Position numbers and translations under genes: made by a program. Below are positions 50,845 through 59,435 of a DNA stretch of 64,000 nucleotides, one piece after another (positions within the stretch are counted from its first letter, which is position 1; each line of letters begins with the position of its first letter). The DNA is from JBFXIE01 sp050176255 (GTDB lineage Bacteria; Pseudomonadota; Gammaproteobacteria; Burkholderiales; Burkholderiaceae_C), in the NCBI RefSeq assembly GCF_050176255.1, contig NZ_JBFXIE010000010.1. The stretch is one strand, 5' to 3'. Below the pieces are notes generated by a model. That model saw only the letters and a program-made list of their open reading frames with translations. It was not told where the DNA came from and did not search any database.

Positions 50845-50897
50845 ATAGCCCTCAGCCCTTGTTTTACAAGCGCTGATAGCTATTGAATAAATAGCAG
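50845..50897 (-). repeat. Dispersed hairpin repeat, copy 9
   Basis: AAATAGCCCTCAGCCCTTG, TTTTACAAGCGCTGATAGC and TATTGAATAAATAGC. The hairpin AGCCCTTGT..ACAAGCGCT is very clear here. It fills the gap between two convergent genes. Confidence 0.85.
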
Positions 50898-50899
50898 AT

Positions 50900-51415
50900 T
50901 CAGCGGTGACGCCGCCGATAGTCCCAGGGCGCCAGCGGCCGCTTTTGCGACCACAGCCCGGTGTAGCTGGCCTGCGCCTGCTGCTGCAGTGCCACCAGTT
51001 GCGGATAGCGCCGCGCCTGCGGCGCGTACACCCAGGCCAGGCCCGCGCTGATCTGCGCCGTGCCCACGTCCTGGCCCTGACAGCGCACATGGGCCAGGGT
51101 GCGGCCATAGTCGTCGCGGCCCAGGCGGCGCAGGCCGGCCTGCTGGCGAAAGCACAACTGCGCCAGGTTCTGGCGCGCGCGCTGTCCAAAGGCCTGGCGG
51201 CTTTCGGGCGCATCGATGGCGGCCACGCGCACGCGCTCCTGGCGCCAGGCGCCGGGGGCGCCGCAGCGCACGGTCAGCGTGTCTCCGTCACTGATGGCAA
51301 TCACAAGGCAGAGCAAAGCGGCAGAGGCAGACACGGCACGGGGCAGGCAAAAAGGGGCCGCACTATACCCGGCGCAGCGTCGTGAACAACGCGGTGCGCC
51401 TTCTTGCGAGCCCAT
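50900..51415 (-). CDS. Thermonuclease-family (SNase-like) protein
   Basis: The 171-residue protein has an N-terminal hydrophobic export signal (ASAALLCLVIAISDG) and the staphylococcal-nuclease motifs DGDTLTV, RVAAIDAPE, FGQRARQNL and DDYGRTLAHV. It is probably an exported Ca-dependent nuclease. The Glu/Arg active-site pair of the family appears conserved. ATG 51415 fits the signal; the longer frame to 51685 overlaps the divergent EamA gene. Confidence 0.85.
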   Translation of the reverse strand: MGSQEGAPRCSRRCAGYSAAPFCLPRAVSASAALLCLVIAISDGDTLTVRCGAPGAWRQERVRVAAIDAPESRQAFGQRARQNLAQLCFRQQAGLRRLGRDDYGRTLAHVRCQGQDVGTAQISAGLAWVYAPQARRYPQLVALQQQAQASYTGLWSQKRPLAPWDYRRRHR

Positions 51416-51689
51416 CGGCGCAAGCCGCAGGCACCCCGCAGCGCAGTCCGGCACGCGGCCCCTGTGCTGCCTGAAAAATGGGCAATGTGCTGCAAGCCAG
51501 CGCTGGCGCGGCCTGCGCGCAGTTGTTCCGGTGCTTGTCCACAGGGCCGCCCACAGACAGTGGGAATAATCCCGGCCCTCCCGTGGGGCGCAGCCTGGGC
51601 ACTGCCTGCGCCCCGGTGAACGCCGGGGGCGCACGCGCAATGGCCGACAATCCCGGGTTTTGCCCCGGGCCAGCCGCCCCGTCATCGCA

Positions 51690-52586
51690 GTGATTCAAGG
51701 TTTTGTCGCATCCATCGTCGCGTCGGTCCTGTTTGGTGCCATGTATTACCTGGCGCCCGCGCTGGCCCCGCTGGATGGCGAGCAGATCTTCGGCTGGCGC
51801 GTGCTGTTCACCTTGCCTTTCACCACGGCGCTGGTGCTGGGGCGCGGGCAATGGCCGCGTGTGCGCCAACTGGCATTGCGCGCCTGGCGCCAGCCTTTGC
51901 TGTTGCTGGGGCTGGCAACCAGCGCAGCGCTGCTGGGCGTGCAGCTGTGGCTGTTTTTGTGGGCGCCGCTGCATGGCCGGGCGCTGCCCGTGTCGCTGGG
52001 ATACTTTTTGCTGCCGCTGGTGATGGTGCTGGCGGGGCGCGTGCTGTATGCCGAGCGCCTGTCGCGCCTGCAGTGGCTGGCCACGCTGATCGCTGGCGTG
52101 GGCGTGGGGCACGAGGTGCTGCGCACGGGTGGCATGTCCTGGGAGACCTGGCTGGTCGCCCTGGGCTACACCGTGTACTTCGTGCTGCGCAGGCGCCTGG
52201 ACACCGACCATCTGGGCGGCCATTGGCTGGACATGCTGCTGCTGCTGCCCGCGGCACTGTGGTTTGTGCTGCGCGCGCCGTCGTCCGTGCCGCTGGTGCT
52301 GGAGCATGCCCACCTGTGGGCTCTGGTGCCGGTGCTGGGCGTGGTGAGTGCCGTGGCGCTGGCGCTGTACATGGCTGCCAGCCGCCTGTTGCCGCTGGGT
52401 CTGTTTGGCTTGCTGAGCTATGTGGAGCCCGTGCTGCTGGCGCTGGTGGCGCTGGCGCTGGGCGAAAGCATCGTCCCCGCGCAGTGGCCGACCTACGGGC
52501 CTATTTTTGCGGCGGTGGGCTTGCTGGTGCTGGATGGCGCGCTGCGACTGCGTGTGCCGAAAAGTTCGAGTCAAAACGGGCCTTAG
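51690..52586 (+). CDS. EamA/RarD-type drug/metabolite transporter
   Basis: The 298-residue membrane protein has about ten helices in two EamA halves (FVASIVASVLFGAMYYLAP, then the second half from about residue 150), and resembles RarD. Its substrate is unknown. GTG 51690 gives a compact N-terminus; TTG 51660 is an alternative. The last codons (SSQNGP, TAG at 52584-52586) are encoded by a repeat copy. Confidence 0.85.
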   Translation: MIQGFVASIVASVLFGAMYYLAPALAPLDGEQIFGWRVLFTLPFTTALVLGRGQWPRVRQLALRAWRQPLLLLGLATSAALLGVQLWLFLWAPLHGRALPVSLGYFLLPLVMVLAGRVLYAERLSRLQWLATLIAGVGVGHEVLRTGGMSWETWLVALGYTVYFVLRRRLDTDHLGGHWLDMLLLLPAALWFVLRAPSSVPLVLEHAHLWALVPVLGVVSAVALALYMAASRLLPLGLFGLLSYVEPVLLALVALALGESIVPAQWPTYGPIFAAVGLLVLDGALRLRVPKSSSQNGP

Positions 52587-52634
52587 CCCTTTTGAATCAA
52601 GCGCTATCAGCTCTGTTTTTAATAGCGTTTTTTG
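52569..52634 (-). repeat. Dispersed hairpin repeat, copy 10 (supplies two stop codons)
   Basis: AGTCAAAACGGGCCTTAGCC, then CTTTTGAATCAAGCGCTATC and AGCTCTGTTTTTAATAGCG. The eamA stop (TAG 52584-52586) and the rluE stop (TAA on the minus strand, 52619-52621) both lie inside it. Confidence 0.85.
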
Positions 52635-53302
52635 GGGCGTTCGCGTGGCATGTCGGTTTGCGCCCAGGCGCCGGGTGCCAGGCCTTGCAGGGTGTAAGGC
52701 CCTATGGCTGTGCGCACCAGGCGCAGCGTCGGGTGGCCCACGGCGGCAGTCATGCGGCGCACCTGGCGGTTGCGGCCTTCGCGGATGATGATCTCGATCC
52801 AGCTGTCCGGGATGTGCTGGCGCACGCGGATGGGCGGGTCGCGCTCCCACAGTGCGGGTGACGGCTGCAGCCTGCGCACGCGCGCGGGCAGGGTGGGGCC
52901 GTCGTTCAGCTGTACGCCCCGGCGCAGGGTCTCCAGGGCGGTGTCGTCCGGCATGCCCTCCACCTGCACCCAGTAGGTCTTTTCCATTTTGTGGCGCGGG
53001 TCGCTGATGCGTGCCTGCAACTGGCCATCGTCGGTCAGCAGCAGCAGGCCCTCGCTGTCGGCGTCCAGCCGCCCGGCCACATACACGCCGGGCACGTCGA
53101 TGAAATCCTTCAGGCCGCGCCAGCGCCCCTCGGGGGTGAACTGGCTCAGCACGCCGTAGGGCTTGTTGAAGCGCAGCAGCCGCGCAGTGCCCGCGCTGGC
53201 AGCCGAGGCCGTGCCGGGCGCGGTGGATGCGGGGCCTGCCGCAGGCCGGCGCAGCGCCAGGCGCGGGCGCGGCGGAGGCGGTGATGGTGGCGGCGTGGTC
53301 AT
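52619..53302 (-). CDS. rluE: 23S rRNA pseudouridine synthase RluE
   Basis: The 227-residue enzyme matches E. coli RluE, which makes pseudouridine 2457: FNKPYGVLSQFTPEGRW, catalytic GRLDADSEGLLLLTDDG, GVQLNDGPTLPARV and EGRNRQVRRMTAAVGHPTL. A Pro/Ala-rich N-terminal extension of about 40 residues is absent from E. coli. The end (KKRY and the stop) is coded within a repeat copy. It follows the M23 gene by ten bases. Confidence 0.9.
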   Translation of the reverse strand: MTTPPPSPPPPRPRLALRRPAAGPASTAPGTASAASAGTARLLRFNKPYGVLSQFTPEGRWRGLKDFIDVPGVYVAGRLDADSEGLLLLTDDGQLQARISDPRHKMEKTYWVQVEGMPDDTALETLRRGVQLNDGPTLPARVRRLQPSPALWERDPPIRVRQHIPDSWIEIIIREGRNRQVRRMTAAVGHPTLRLVRTAIGPYTLQGLAPGAWAQTDMPRERPKKRY

Positions 53303-53312
53303 CCGGGTGCGG

Positions 53313-54188
53313 TCACGCAGCCAGAAACAGCGCGGGGTCCACCATGGTGCGGTTGAGCATCACGCCCCAGTGCAGGTGCGGGCCGGTCACGCGGCCGGTG
53401 GCGCCCACCTTGCAAAAGGCCTCACCTGCGCGCAGCACATCGCCCACCTGGCAATCCATCTGACTCAGGTGGCAGTACATGCTGAGCAGGCCGCCGCCAT
53501 GGTCTAACCAGACGGTGCCGCCGTTGAAGAAATAGTCGCCCACGTCAATCACCCGGCCCGGCAGTGGCGCGGTGACGGGCGTGCCGGTGGCGGCCGCAAT
53601 GTCCATGCCGCTGTGCGGGTTGCGCGGCTGGCCGTTGAACACACGCCGCAGCCCGAAGCTGCCCGAGCGCCGCCCCGGCACGGGCTGGCGCATCTGCAGG
53701 TCGGTCGGCAGCGGGGTGGAGAAGGTGGCCATCACCTGCTGCTGGTGGGCGCGCTCGCGCTCGTGGCGGGCCAGGTCTTCGGGGGCCAGATCCACGGTGC
53801 GCGGGGCGACCGTCAGCCGCTGCTCGCTGTACTTCTTGGCGGCCACGCGGTAGGCGATGCGCCGCGCGGGCGCGCCCGCCGCGGCTTGCACGGTCACATG
53901 GGCCTCGCCCACCGGCGCGGCCAGCGGTATGCCGACGATGGCCGTCCATTCGATCGGGTCGCCCAGCACCAGCGCGGGGCTGTCGCCCGCGTGCACCACG
54001 GGCCGCCCGGGTGACGGGCCCAGCGACAGCCGGGCCACGCCGCCGGGCACCGGCAGCGCCCGCGGCCAGACATCAGCCGCCGCGGTGCGGGCCAGCGCCA
54101 GTGGCGCTCCAAGGGTGGGCAGCAGCGATGCGCCCAGCGCTTGCAGCAGCAGACGGCGCCGGTCGGGTAGGGGCAGTGCAGCAGTCAC
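53313..54188 (-). CDS. M23-family metallopeptidase
   Basis: The 291-residue exported protein starts with DRRRLLLQALGASLLPTLGA, a possible twin-arginine signal. It carries the M23 zinc site: HSGMDIAAATGTPV and HLHWGVMLN. These enzymes cut peptidoglycan cross-links (or, when degenerate, activate amidases); the motif residues are complete here. It is four bases after the MetQ-like gene and ten before rluE, so the three share a transcript. Confidence 0.88.
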   Translation of the reverse strand: MTAALPLPDRRRLLLQALGASLLPTLGAPLALARTAAADVWPRALPVPGGVARLSLGPSPGRPVVHAGDSPALVLGDPIEWTAIVGIPLAAPVGEAHVTVQAAAGAPARRIAYRVAAKKYSEQRLTVAPRTVDLAPEDLARHERERAHQQQVMATFSTPLPTDLQMRQPVPGRRSGSFGLRRVFNGQPRNPHSGMDIAAATGTPVTAPLPGRVIDVGDYFFNGGTVWLDHGGGLLSMYCHLSQMDCQVGDVLRAGEAFCKVGATGRVTGPHLHWGVMLNRTMVDPALFLAA

Positions 54189-54192
54189 AGGA

Positions 54193-54978
54193 TCAGAACG
54201 CGGGCACCACGGCGCCCTTGTATTTGTCCAGGATGAACTTCTTCACCTCGGGCGAGTGCAGCGCCTTCATCAGCTTGGCGATGCTGGCGTCCTGGGCGCG
54301 GTCGGCGCGGGCAGCCACGATGTTGGTGTAGGGCGAGTCGGCACCTTCGATGAACAGCGCGTCGCTGGTGGGGTTGAGCTTGGCTTCGATGGCGTAGTTG
54401 GTGTTGATCAGGGCCATGTCCACATCGGCCAGGGCGCGCGGCAGCAGTGGGGCTTCAAGCTCGCGGAACTTGAGTTTTTTGGGGTTCTTGACCACGTCCA
54501 GCGGCGTGGGCGTCAGGCTCTTGGGGTCTTTGAGCTCGATCAGGCCCTGCCTGGCCAGCAGGATGAGCGCCCGGCCGCCGTTGGAAGGGTCGTTGGGGAT
54601 GGCCACCGTGGCGCCGTCCTTCAGGTCTTTCACGTTCTTGATCTTGCTGGAATAGGCGCCAAAGGGCTCCACATGCACCTTTCCATTGGGCACCATCACC
54701 AGGCTGCTCTTGCGATCCTTGTTGTAGCTGTCCAGATAGGGCTGGTGCTGGAAGAAGTTGGCGTCCAGCTGCTTGTCCTCGACGGCGGCGTTGGGCTGCA
54801 CGTAGTCGCTGAACTCCTTGATCTGTAGATCCAGGCCCTGGGCCTTGAGCTGGGGCTTGATGAAGTTGAGGATCTCGGCGTGCGGCACGGCGGTGGCGGC
54901 TACCTTGAGCACGTCTGCGGCATGGGCGCTGATGGCGAGTGTGGCAATGGCCAGGGCGGACAGGGTTTTCTTCAGCAT
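54193..54978 (-). CDS. MetQ/NlpA-family substrate-binding protein
   Basis: The 261-residue protein has the family core (KVAATAVPHAEILNFIKPQL, then FQHQPYLDSYNK and IPNDPSNGGRALILL). The family binds D/L-methionine for the MetNI importer. The signal peptide (SALAIATLAISAHAA) has no lipobox Cys, so it should be a soluble periplasmic protein, unlike most MetQ proteins. No MetN or MetI gene is adjacent, so the ligand and permease partners are unknown. Confidence 0.88.
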   Translation of the reverse strand: MLKKTLSALAIATLAISAHAADVLKVAATAVPHAEILNFIKPQLKAQGLDLQIKEFSDYVQPNAAVEDKQLDANFFQHQPYLDSYNKDRKSSLVMVPNGKVHVEPFGAYSSKIKNVKDLKDGATVAIPNDPSNGGRALILLARQGLIELKDPKSLTPTPLDVVKNPKKLKFRELEAPLLPRALADVDMALINTNYAIEAKLNPTSDALFIEGADSPYTNIVAARADRAQDASIAKLMKALHSPEVKKFILDKYKGAVVPAF

Positions 54979-55034
54979 GGTCTTTGTGGTGCGGTTGAAC
55001 GTGTGTGGGTGCGTGCCGGGGGCGGCCGCATGCT

Positions 55035-55505
55035 TTATTTGCCGGCGGCGGCGCGCGCGGCCTCGGCTTTCAGGCGGGCCTCTTCGGCTTTCTTTTGCAG
55101 ATCCTGGGCTTCCTTTTCTGCGGCCAGGGCTTCGGCTTCCTTGGCCTTGGCGTCCTTGTCGGGGGTCATGGCACCGGCCAGGGCGTTACCCGCCAGCGAT
55201 CCTGCCACGGCACCGACGGCGGCCGCGCCCATGGTGCCCATCATCCCCGATCCGCCCGGCGCTGCGGCTGCGGGCGCGGCCGCTGGCGCTGTGGCTGCAG
55301 GAGTGGCTGCCGCGCCAGGCGCAGCGGGTGCGGCGGGCGCTTTGGGCGCTGCCGGTGTGGCAGGCGTGGCGGGGGCCGGCGCCTTGCCGATGCGCGCAGG
55401 GGCCACGGATTTGCCAAAGCGCTTGGCATGCGCCAGCGAGGGCAGGGCGAGCGATGCGACAGTCAGGGCGATCACGCCAGCGGCGGTGCGAAAAGAAGGG
55501 GTCAC
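55035..55505 (-). CDS. Exported Ala/Pro-rich glycine-zipper protein
   Basis: The 156-residue protein has a signal (GVIALTVASLALPSLAHA) and a long Pro/Ala low-complexity region. A glycine-zipper segment (MMGTMGAAAVGAVAGSLAGN) that could insert in or pack on a membrane follows, then a charged coiled coil (KEAEALAAEKEAQDLQKKAE). Function is unknown. GTG 55505 with AGGAAA upstream is the probable start. The next gene (MetQ-like) starts 56 bases later. Confidence 0.7.
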   Translation of the reverse strand: MTPSFRTAAGVIALTVASLALPSLAHAKRFGKSVAPARIGKAPAPATPATPAAPKAPAAPAAPGAAATPAATAPAAAPAAAAPGGSGMMGTMGAAAVGAVAGSLAGNALAGAMTPDKDAKAKEAEALAAEKEAQDLQKKAEEARLKAEAARAAAGK

Positions 55506-55643
55506 GGTGTTTTCCTGGGTCAAAAGTGTTCGTGGATCGGTGATCGGGAAGATAAGGCACGGGCCAATCACGCAAACCCAGATGGGGTTTGCGGTGCCGA
55601 TTCCAAGCACCGTGCGCGCCAGGTGGATGCCAGCGGCCAGCGC

Positions 55644-55669
55644 AAAAAAGCCCCGGGCGTCCCGGGGCT
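55644..55669 (-). terminator. Rho-independent terminator after the TorA-like gene
   Basis: AGCCCCGGG (55649-55657) pairs with CCCGGGGCT (55661-55669), with a three-base loop. TTTTTTG follows on the minus strand. It isolates the molybdoenzyme gene from the downstream genes. Confidence 0.88.
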
Positions 55670-55685
55670 CTGGTGGGGCTGCGTC

Positions 55686-58388
55686 TTAATGTTTGGCGTT
55701 TTGCAGCAAGAAGTCGAGCACGATTTTCTGCTCATCTTCGGTCAGGCCGGCGCGCTGGAACATGCTGGGCGTGATGCCCTTCCACTGCTGTTCGGTGAAC
55801 TGGCCCGGCTCGCGCGGGCCGTGGCACACGGTGCAGCGCTGGTAGTAGATTTTTTCGGCGGGCAACATCGAGGCAGTGGCTTTTTCGCGCAGCGCCACGG
55901 CACGTTCGAAGCCAAAAAACTTCTCGTCGAACGTGATGTCGCTTTTGACGATCTTGGGCGGATCAAACGCCTTGGTGCCGCCGGGGTCGGCGTCGGTGCA
56001 TTTGCGTATCGACGCGATGCAGGTATTGGCCGTGGTGGCCTGCGTGAGGCCGCTGGCGCGCCGGCTGGAAGTCAGGAAGTTGACCAGACCGTTGTTGCAG
56101 CGGCCCTTGCTGTCGAGCTGCGGCCAGGCGCCTTCGTACAGGCTGACCACGCCCGGCATGATCTTGTCGGACACGCGCGCGCCCACCACCACCGCGCCGC
56201 GGTCGTTGTACAGCTCGACCAGGTCGCCGTTGCGGATGTTGTTGCGCTTGGCGTCCTCCACGCTGATGGTCAGCGGTTCACGCGTCTGAACGGCGTAGCG
56301 CTTGCGCAGCCGCTCAGAGTTGTTCAGCTGGGAGTGCAGGCGCCAGTAGGGGTGCGGGCTGACCACATGCACCTGCCCCTTGCGCGCGTTGCCCAGGTAT
56401 TCGCCTGGCTCTTGCCACGTGGGCATGGGCGGCATGTCGGAGATGTTCATCTTGTCGATGATGGCCGAATACATCTCGATCTTGCCGCTGCTGGTGTGCA
56501 GCGGGTTCTTGGCCGGGTCGGCGCGGAAGTCGCCGTGGCGCACCCACTTGTGCGCCTCGGGTGGCACCGGAATGCGTGCCATGCCATCGGCCCAGAACTT
56601 GTCGAAGGGCGTGTGCCTGGATGCGCTGCTGGCCTCGTAGGCGGCCTTGACGTAGTCCATCTGCGTCTTGCCCTCGGTGAAGGCGTATTCCACGCCGCAC
56701 AGCGCGGCCAGGCGGCGGAAGATTTCAAAGTCGTCCAGCGTGTCGTGCTGCGGCGCGATGACCTGCTTCATCGCATACACCTTGTCGATGCTGTAGGTGC
56801 CGGCAGAGCTGATGTCGTTGCGCTCCAGCGTGGTGGTGGCGCCCAGCACGATGTCGGCCCAGCGCGCCGAGCCATTCCACCAGGGTTCGTGGCAGATGAT
56901 GGTGTCCACGGTCTGGATGGCGCGCGCCAGCTCGTTGAGGTCTTGCTGGTGCGAGAAGGCGTTGTTGCCCGCGTTGTAGATCAGCTTGACGGTGGGGAAG
57001 GTGTATTTGCTGCCGTTGTAGGTGAACTCTTTGCCGGGGTTGAGCAGCATCTCGCTGATGCGCGAGGCCGGGCAAATCTTTTTCACCGGGTTGCGCCCCT
57101 GCGACAGGCCCGTGGGCGCGGTGCCGCCCGACTGGGCCGTGCCGCCGCCGCCGTAATGCCAGCTGAAGCCCACGCCCTGGCCAGGCAGGCCGATATTGCC
57201 CAGCACGCAGGCAAAGTTGACGATGGCCCAGTAAGGCATCTCGCCGTGGTGCGCGCGCTGAATGGCCCACGAGCCGCACAGCTGGGTGCGCCTGGACGCC
57301 ATCAGCTCGGCCATGGAGCGAATCTTGGCCGCCGGGATGCCGGTGATCCTGGCGGCCCAGGCAGGCGTCTTGGGCGGCGTGCCGTCCTTGCCCTCCAGGT
57401 GGGCGCGGTACTTGTCAAAGCCCACCGTGTATTTGTCGATGAACGCCTGGTTGTGCTTGTTCTGGCTGATCAGGTGATAGCTCATGGCCATGAACAGCGC
57501 GGTGTCGGTGTTGGGGATGATGCGCACCCACTCCGAGCCCATCTTCTCGTCGGTGGTGGTCACCTGCGGGTTGATGGACATGAACTTGCAGCCGGCCTTC
57601 TTGATGGCGTCCCAGCCCGCGTACATCTCGTGGTCGCAGACGGTGTATTCGATGCGGTTGTTCTTGTCGGGGTCGCAACCCACAAACACCACCAGCTCGG
57701 TGTTGTCGCGCAGCTGCTCCCAGGCGGTCTGGGCCGAATACACCTCCATGTCGCCGATCACCATGGGCATGATGATCTGGCCGGCGCCGGCCGAGTAGTC
57801 GCCCGTGGTCATGGACGAGCCGCCCAGCAGGTTGAAGAAACGACCCTGCAGCACGTTGGGACGGAAGATGCCCGCGTGCGACCAGCCGCCATACGAGCTG
57901 GAGAAGCACCCCTCGTTGCCGTATTTTTCAATGGTGTCCAGGATGGCCTTGGCGGTCAGGCCCAGGGCCGTGTCCCAGCTCACCTGCACCCACTCGTCCT
58001 TGCCGCGCAATTCGGGCTTGCTGCTGCCCTTGCGGCCGTTTTGTTCCCATTCAAGGTACGACTTGCGCACCATGGCGCCGGCAATGCGGGTCTTGTCGTA
58101 GGTGCGATCGAGCACGCCTTCGGTCAGCATCGCGGTGGGCATCTTGTCGGTGTCCTGCGCTTCGATGTTGACGATGCGGCCCTTTTCCACGGTGGCAATC
58201 ATGGGCCCGTAGTGGGTAGCATGCGGCACCTTGCCGGTGAAGGACTTCAATGCCGCCAATTGCGTGGCTGCATCCGCCTCGGTGGCGGCCACCGCCTGCG
58301 CGATAGGGCTCAGTTTGATGCCGGAGGCTACGGCGCCCAGCATCCCCGCTGCGCCTGCGCCCATCCATTGGCGACGTGTGAAGTTCAT
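55686..58388 (-). CDS. TorA/DMSO-reductase-family molybdoenzyme with C-terminal cytochrome c domain
   Basis: The 900-residue protein has a Tat signal (FTRRQWMGAGAAGMLGAVAS), no 4Fe-4S site, and the TorA/BisC/DorA pattern HYGPMIATVEKGRIVNIEAQ, with the presumed molybdenum ligand Ser170 in SYGGWSHAG. Later come ERNDISSAGTYS and HPYWRLHSQLNNSERLRKRY. It would reduce an N- or S-oxide in the periplasm. The last 60 or so residues form a mono-haem c domain: CTVCH at 852-856 and a possible axial Met at 876 (GITPSMFQRAG). It thus carries its own electron-entry haem, and no separate TorC or TorD gene is adjacent. AAGGGGAAT precedes ATG 58388. Confidence 0.85.
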   Translation of the reverse strand: MNFTRRQWMGAGAAGMLGAVASGIKLSPIAQAVAATEADAATQLAALKSFTGKVPHATHYGPMIATVEKGRIVNIEAQDTDKMPTAMLTEGVLDRTYDKTRIAGAMVRKSYLEWEQNGRKGSSKPELRGKDEWVQVSWDTALGLTAKAILDTIEKYGNEGCFSSSYGGWSHAGIFRPNVLQGRFFNLLGGSSMTTGDYSAGAGQIIMPMVIGDMEVYSAQTAWEQLRDNTELVVFVGCDPDKNNRIEYTVCDHEMYAGWDAIKKAGCKFMSINPQVTTTDEKMGSEWVRIIPNTDTALFMAMSYHLISQNKHNQAFIDKYTVGFDKYRAHLEGKDGTPPKTPAWAARITGIPAAKIRSMAELMASRRTQLCGSWAIQRAHHGEMPYWAIVNFACVLGNIGLPGQGVGFSWHYGGGGTAQSGGTAPTGLSQGRNPVKKICPASRISEMLLNPGKEFTYNGSKYTFPTVKLIYNAGNNAFSHQQDLNELARAIQTVDTIICHEPWWNGSARWADIVLGATTTLERNDISSAGTYSIDKVYAMKQVIAPQHDTLDDFEIFRRLAALCGVEYAFTEGKTQMDYVKAAYEASSASRHTPFDKFWADGMARIPVPPEAHKWVRHGDFRADPAKNPLHTSSGKIEMYSAIIDKMNISDMPPMPTWQEPGEYLGNARKGQVHVVSPHPYWRLHSQLNNSERLRKRYAVQTREPLTISVEDAKRNNIRNGDLVELYNDRGAVVVGARVSDKIMPGVVSLYEGAWPQLDSKGRCNNGLVNFLTSSRRASGLTQATTANTCIASIRKCTDADPGGTKAFDPPKIVKSDITFDEKFFGFERAVALREKATASMLPAEKIYYQRCTVCHGPREPGQFTEQQWKGITPSMFQRAGLTEDEQKIVLDFLLQNAKH

Positions 58389-58658
58389 GTGACATTCCCC
58401 TTAAAAAACATGACGTTCATTAAGCAGTAATTCACAGGGTTCGACAACGTGTGGTAGCGGTTTTTTTATATGGCTTGTGTCAGCTCAAAAAATAAGAATG
58501 AAAAGGCTTTCGCGCCCGTCAAAAAAGCGCCAGCAGCTACATTAAAAGTAGCGATCAAGGCCCGTTGTAACGCACTGTTGCATGCTGTGATCCGCCGGCG
58601 ATAGCCCGCCTGAGCACTGCTGCCACGCGCAGGATTGAATGCGCATGCGCTGCGGGCG

Positions 58659-59372
58659 TTAATGCAGCACTTCCAGCAGGCGATCCAGTCCGCCGGTGTG
58701 GATGGCCACCTGGGCCTGTTCGCGCACTGTGGGTTTGGCATGGTAGGCCACCGACAGGCCGGCGGCGCCCATCATGGGCAGGTCGTTGGCCCCATCGCCC
58801 ATGGCAATGCACTGCGCGGGCTCGACGTTCAGCAGGCTGGCCACCTCCAGCAGCGTGCGGCGCTTTTCGGCGCCGTCGCAAATATCGCCCCAGCACTGCG
58901 CCACCAGGCGTCCCGTCAGCACCCCGTGCTCGTCGGTTTCCAGAACGTTGGAGCGCGTGAAGTCGATGCCCAGGCGGTCGCGCACGCGATGGGCAAAAAA
59001 GGTAAAGCCGCCCGACACCAGCAGCACCTTCAGACCCGCCGCCTTGCAGGCGTCGATCAACTCTGCCGCGCCCGGGTTGGGGCGCAGGCGCTCGTCATAG
59101 ACCCGCTGCATGTCGGCCAGCGTCACGCCCTTGAGCAGCGCCACGCGGCGGCGCAGGCTGTCCTTGAAGTCGGTAATCTCGCCGCGCATGGCGGCCTCGG
59201 TGATGGCCGCCACCTCGGCCTTGCGGCCCACGGCATCGGCAATCTCATCGACGCATTCGATGTTGATGAGCGTGGAGTCCATGTCGAAGGCGATCAGCTT
59301 GTAGTCGGTCAGCTTGCGCAGCGCGGGCAGGTTCTGGACGGCGAGGCCGGGAGCGAGTTCTTGAATAATCAT
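58659..59372 (-). CDS. serB: Phosphoserine phosphatase
   Basis: The 237-residue HAD enzyme makes serine from phosphoserine. The nucleophile motif is AFDMDSTLINIECVDEIA (Asp30, Asp32), then LLVSGGFTFFA and the metal site AMGDGANDLPMM. It is the short form without the regulatory ACT domains of some SerB proteins. It lies downstream of res on the same strand, with a repeat copy between. The stretch on its far side (58389-58658) holds no gene I can see. Confidence 0.94.
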   Translation of the reverse strand: MIIQELAPGLAVQNLPALRKLTDYKLIAFDMDSTLINIECVDEIADAVGRKAEVAAITEAAMRGEITDFKDSLRRRVALLKGVTLADMQRVYDERLRPNPGAAELIDACKAAGLKVLLVSGGFTFFAHRVRDRLGIDFTRSNVLETDEHGVLTGRLVAQCWGDICDGAEKRRTLLEVASLLNVEPAQCIAMGDGANDLPMMGAAGLSVAYHAKPTVREQAQVAIHTGGLDRLLEVLH

Positions 59373-59376
59373 GGAT

Positions 59377-59435
59377 TTGCTATTAATTTAAGAGCTATTA
59401 CCGCTGGTATTGATTAGGCTAGAAGCCAATTTGAT
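59377..59435 (+). repeat. Dispersed hairpin repeat, copy 11 (serB-res junction)
   Basis: GCTATTAATTTAAGAGCTAT, TACCGCTGGTATTGATTAGG and CTAGAAGCCAATTTGATGC. The core is more degenerate than in other copies. The right part encodes the last four codons and the stop of res. Confidence 0.7.

Noticed and set aside
55005..58430. Plus-strand open frame of about 1140 codons opposite the molybdoenzyme and two smaller genes.
   Set aside because: It is rich in His, Gln, Arg and Gly without any domain and mirrors the codons of real genes on the other strand, as expected in GC-rich DNA.
58475..58488. TTGTG-TCAG-CTCAA as a possible FNR site for the TorA-like gene.
   Set aside because: Both half-sites deviate from the consensus and the nearby TATAAA is at the wrong distance.
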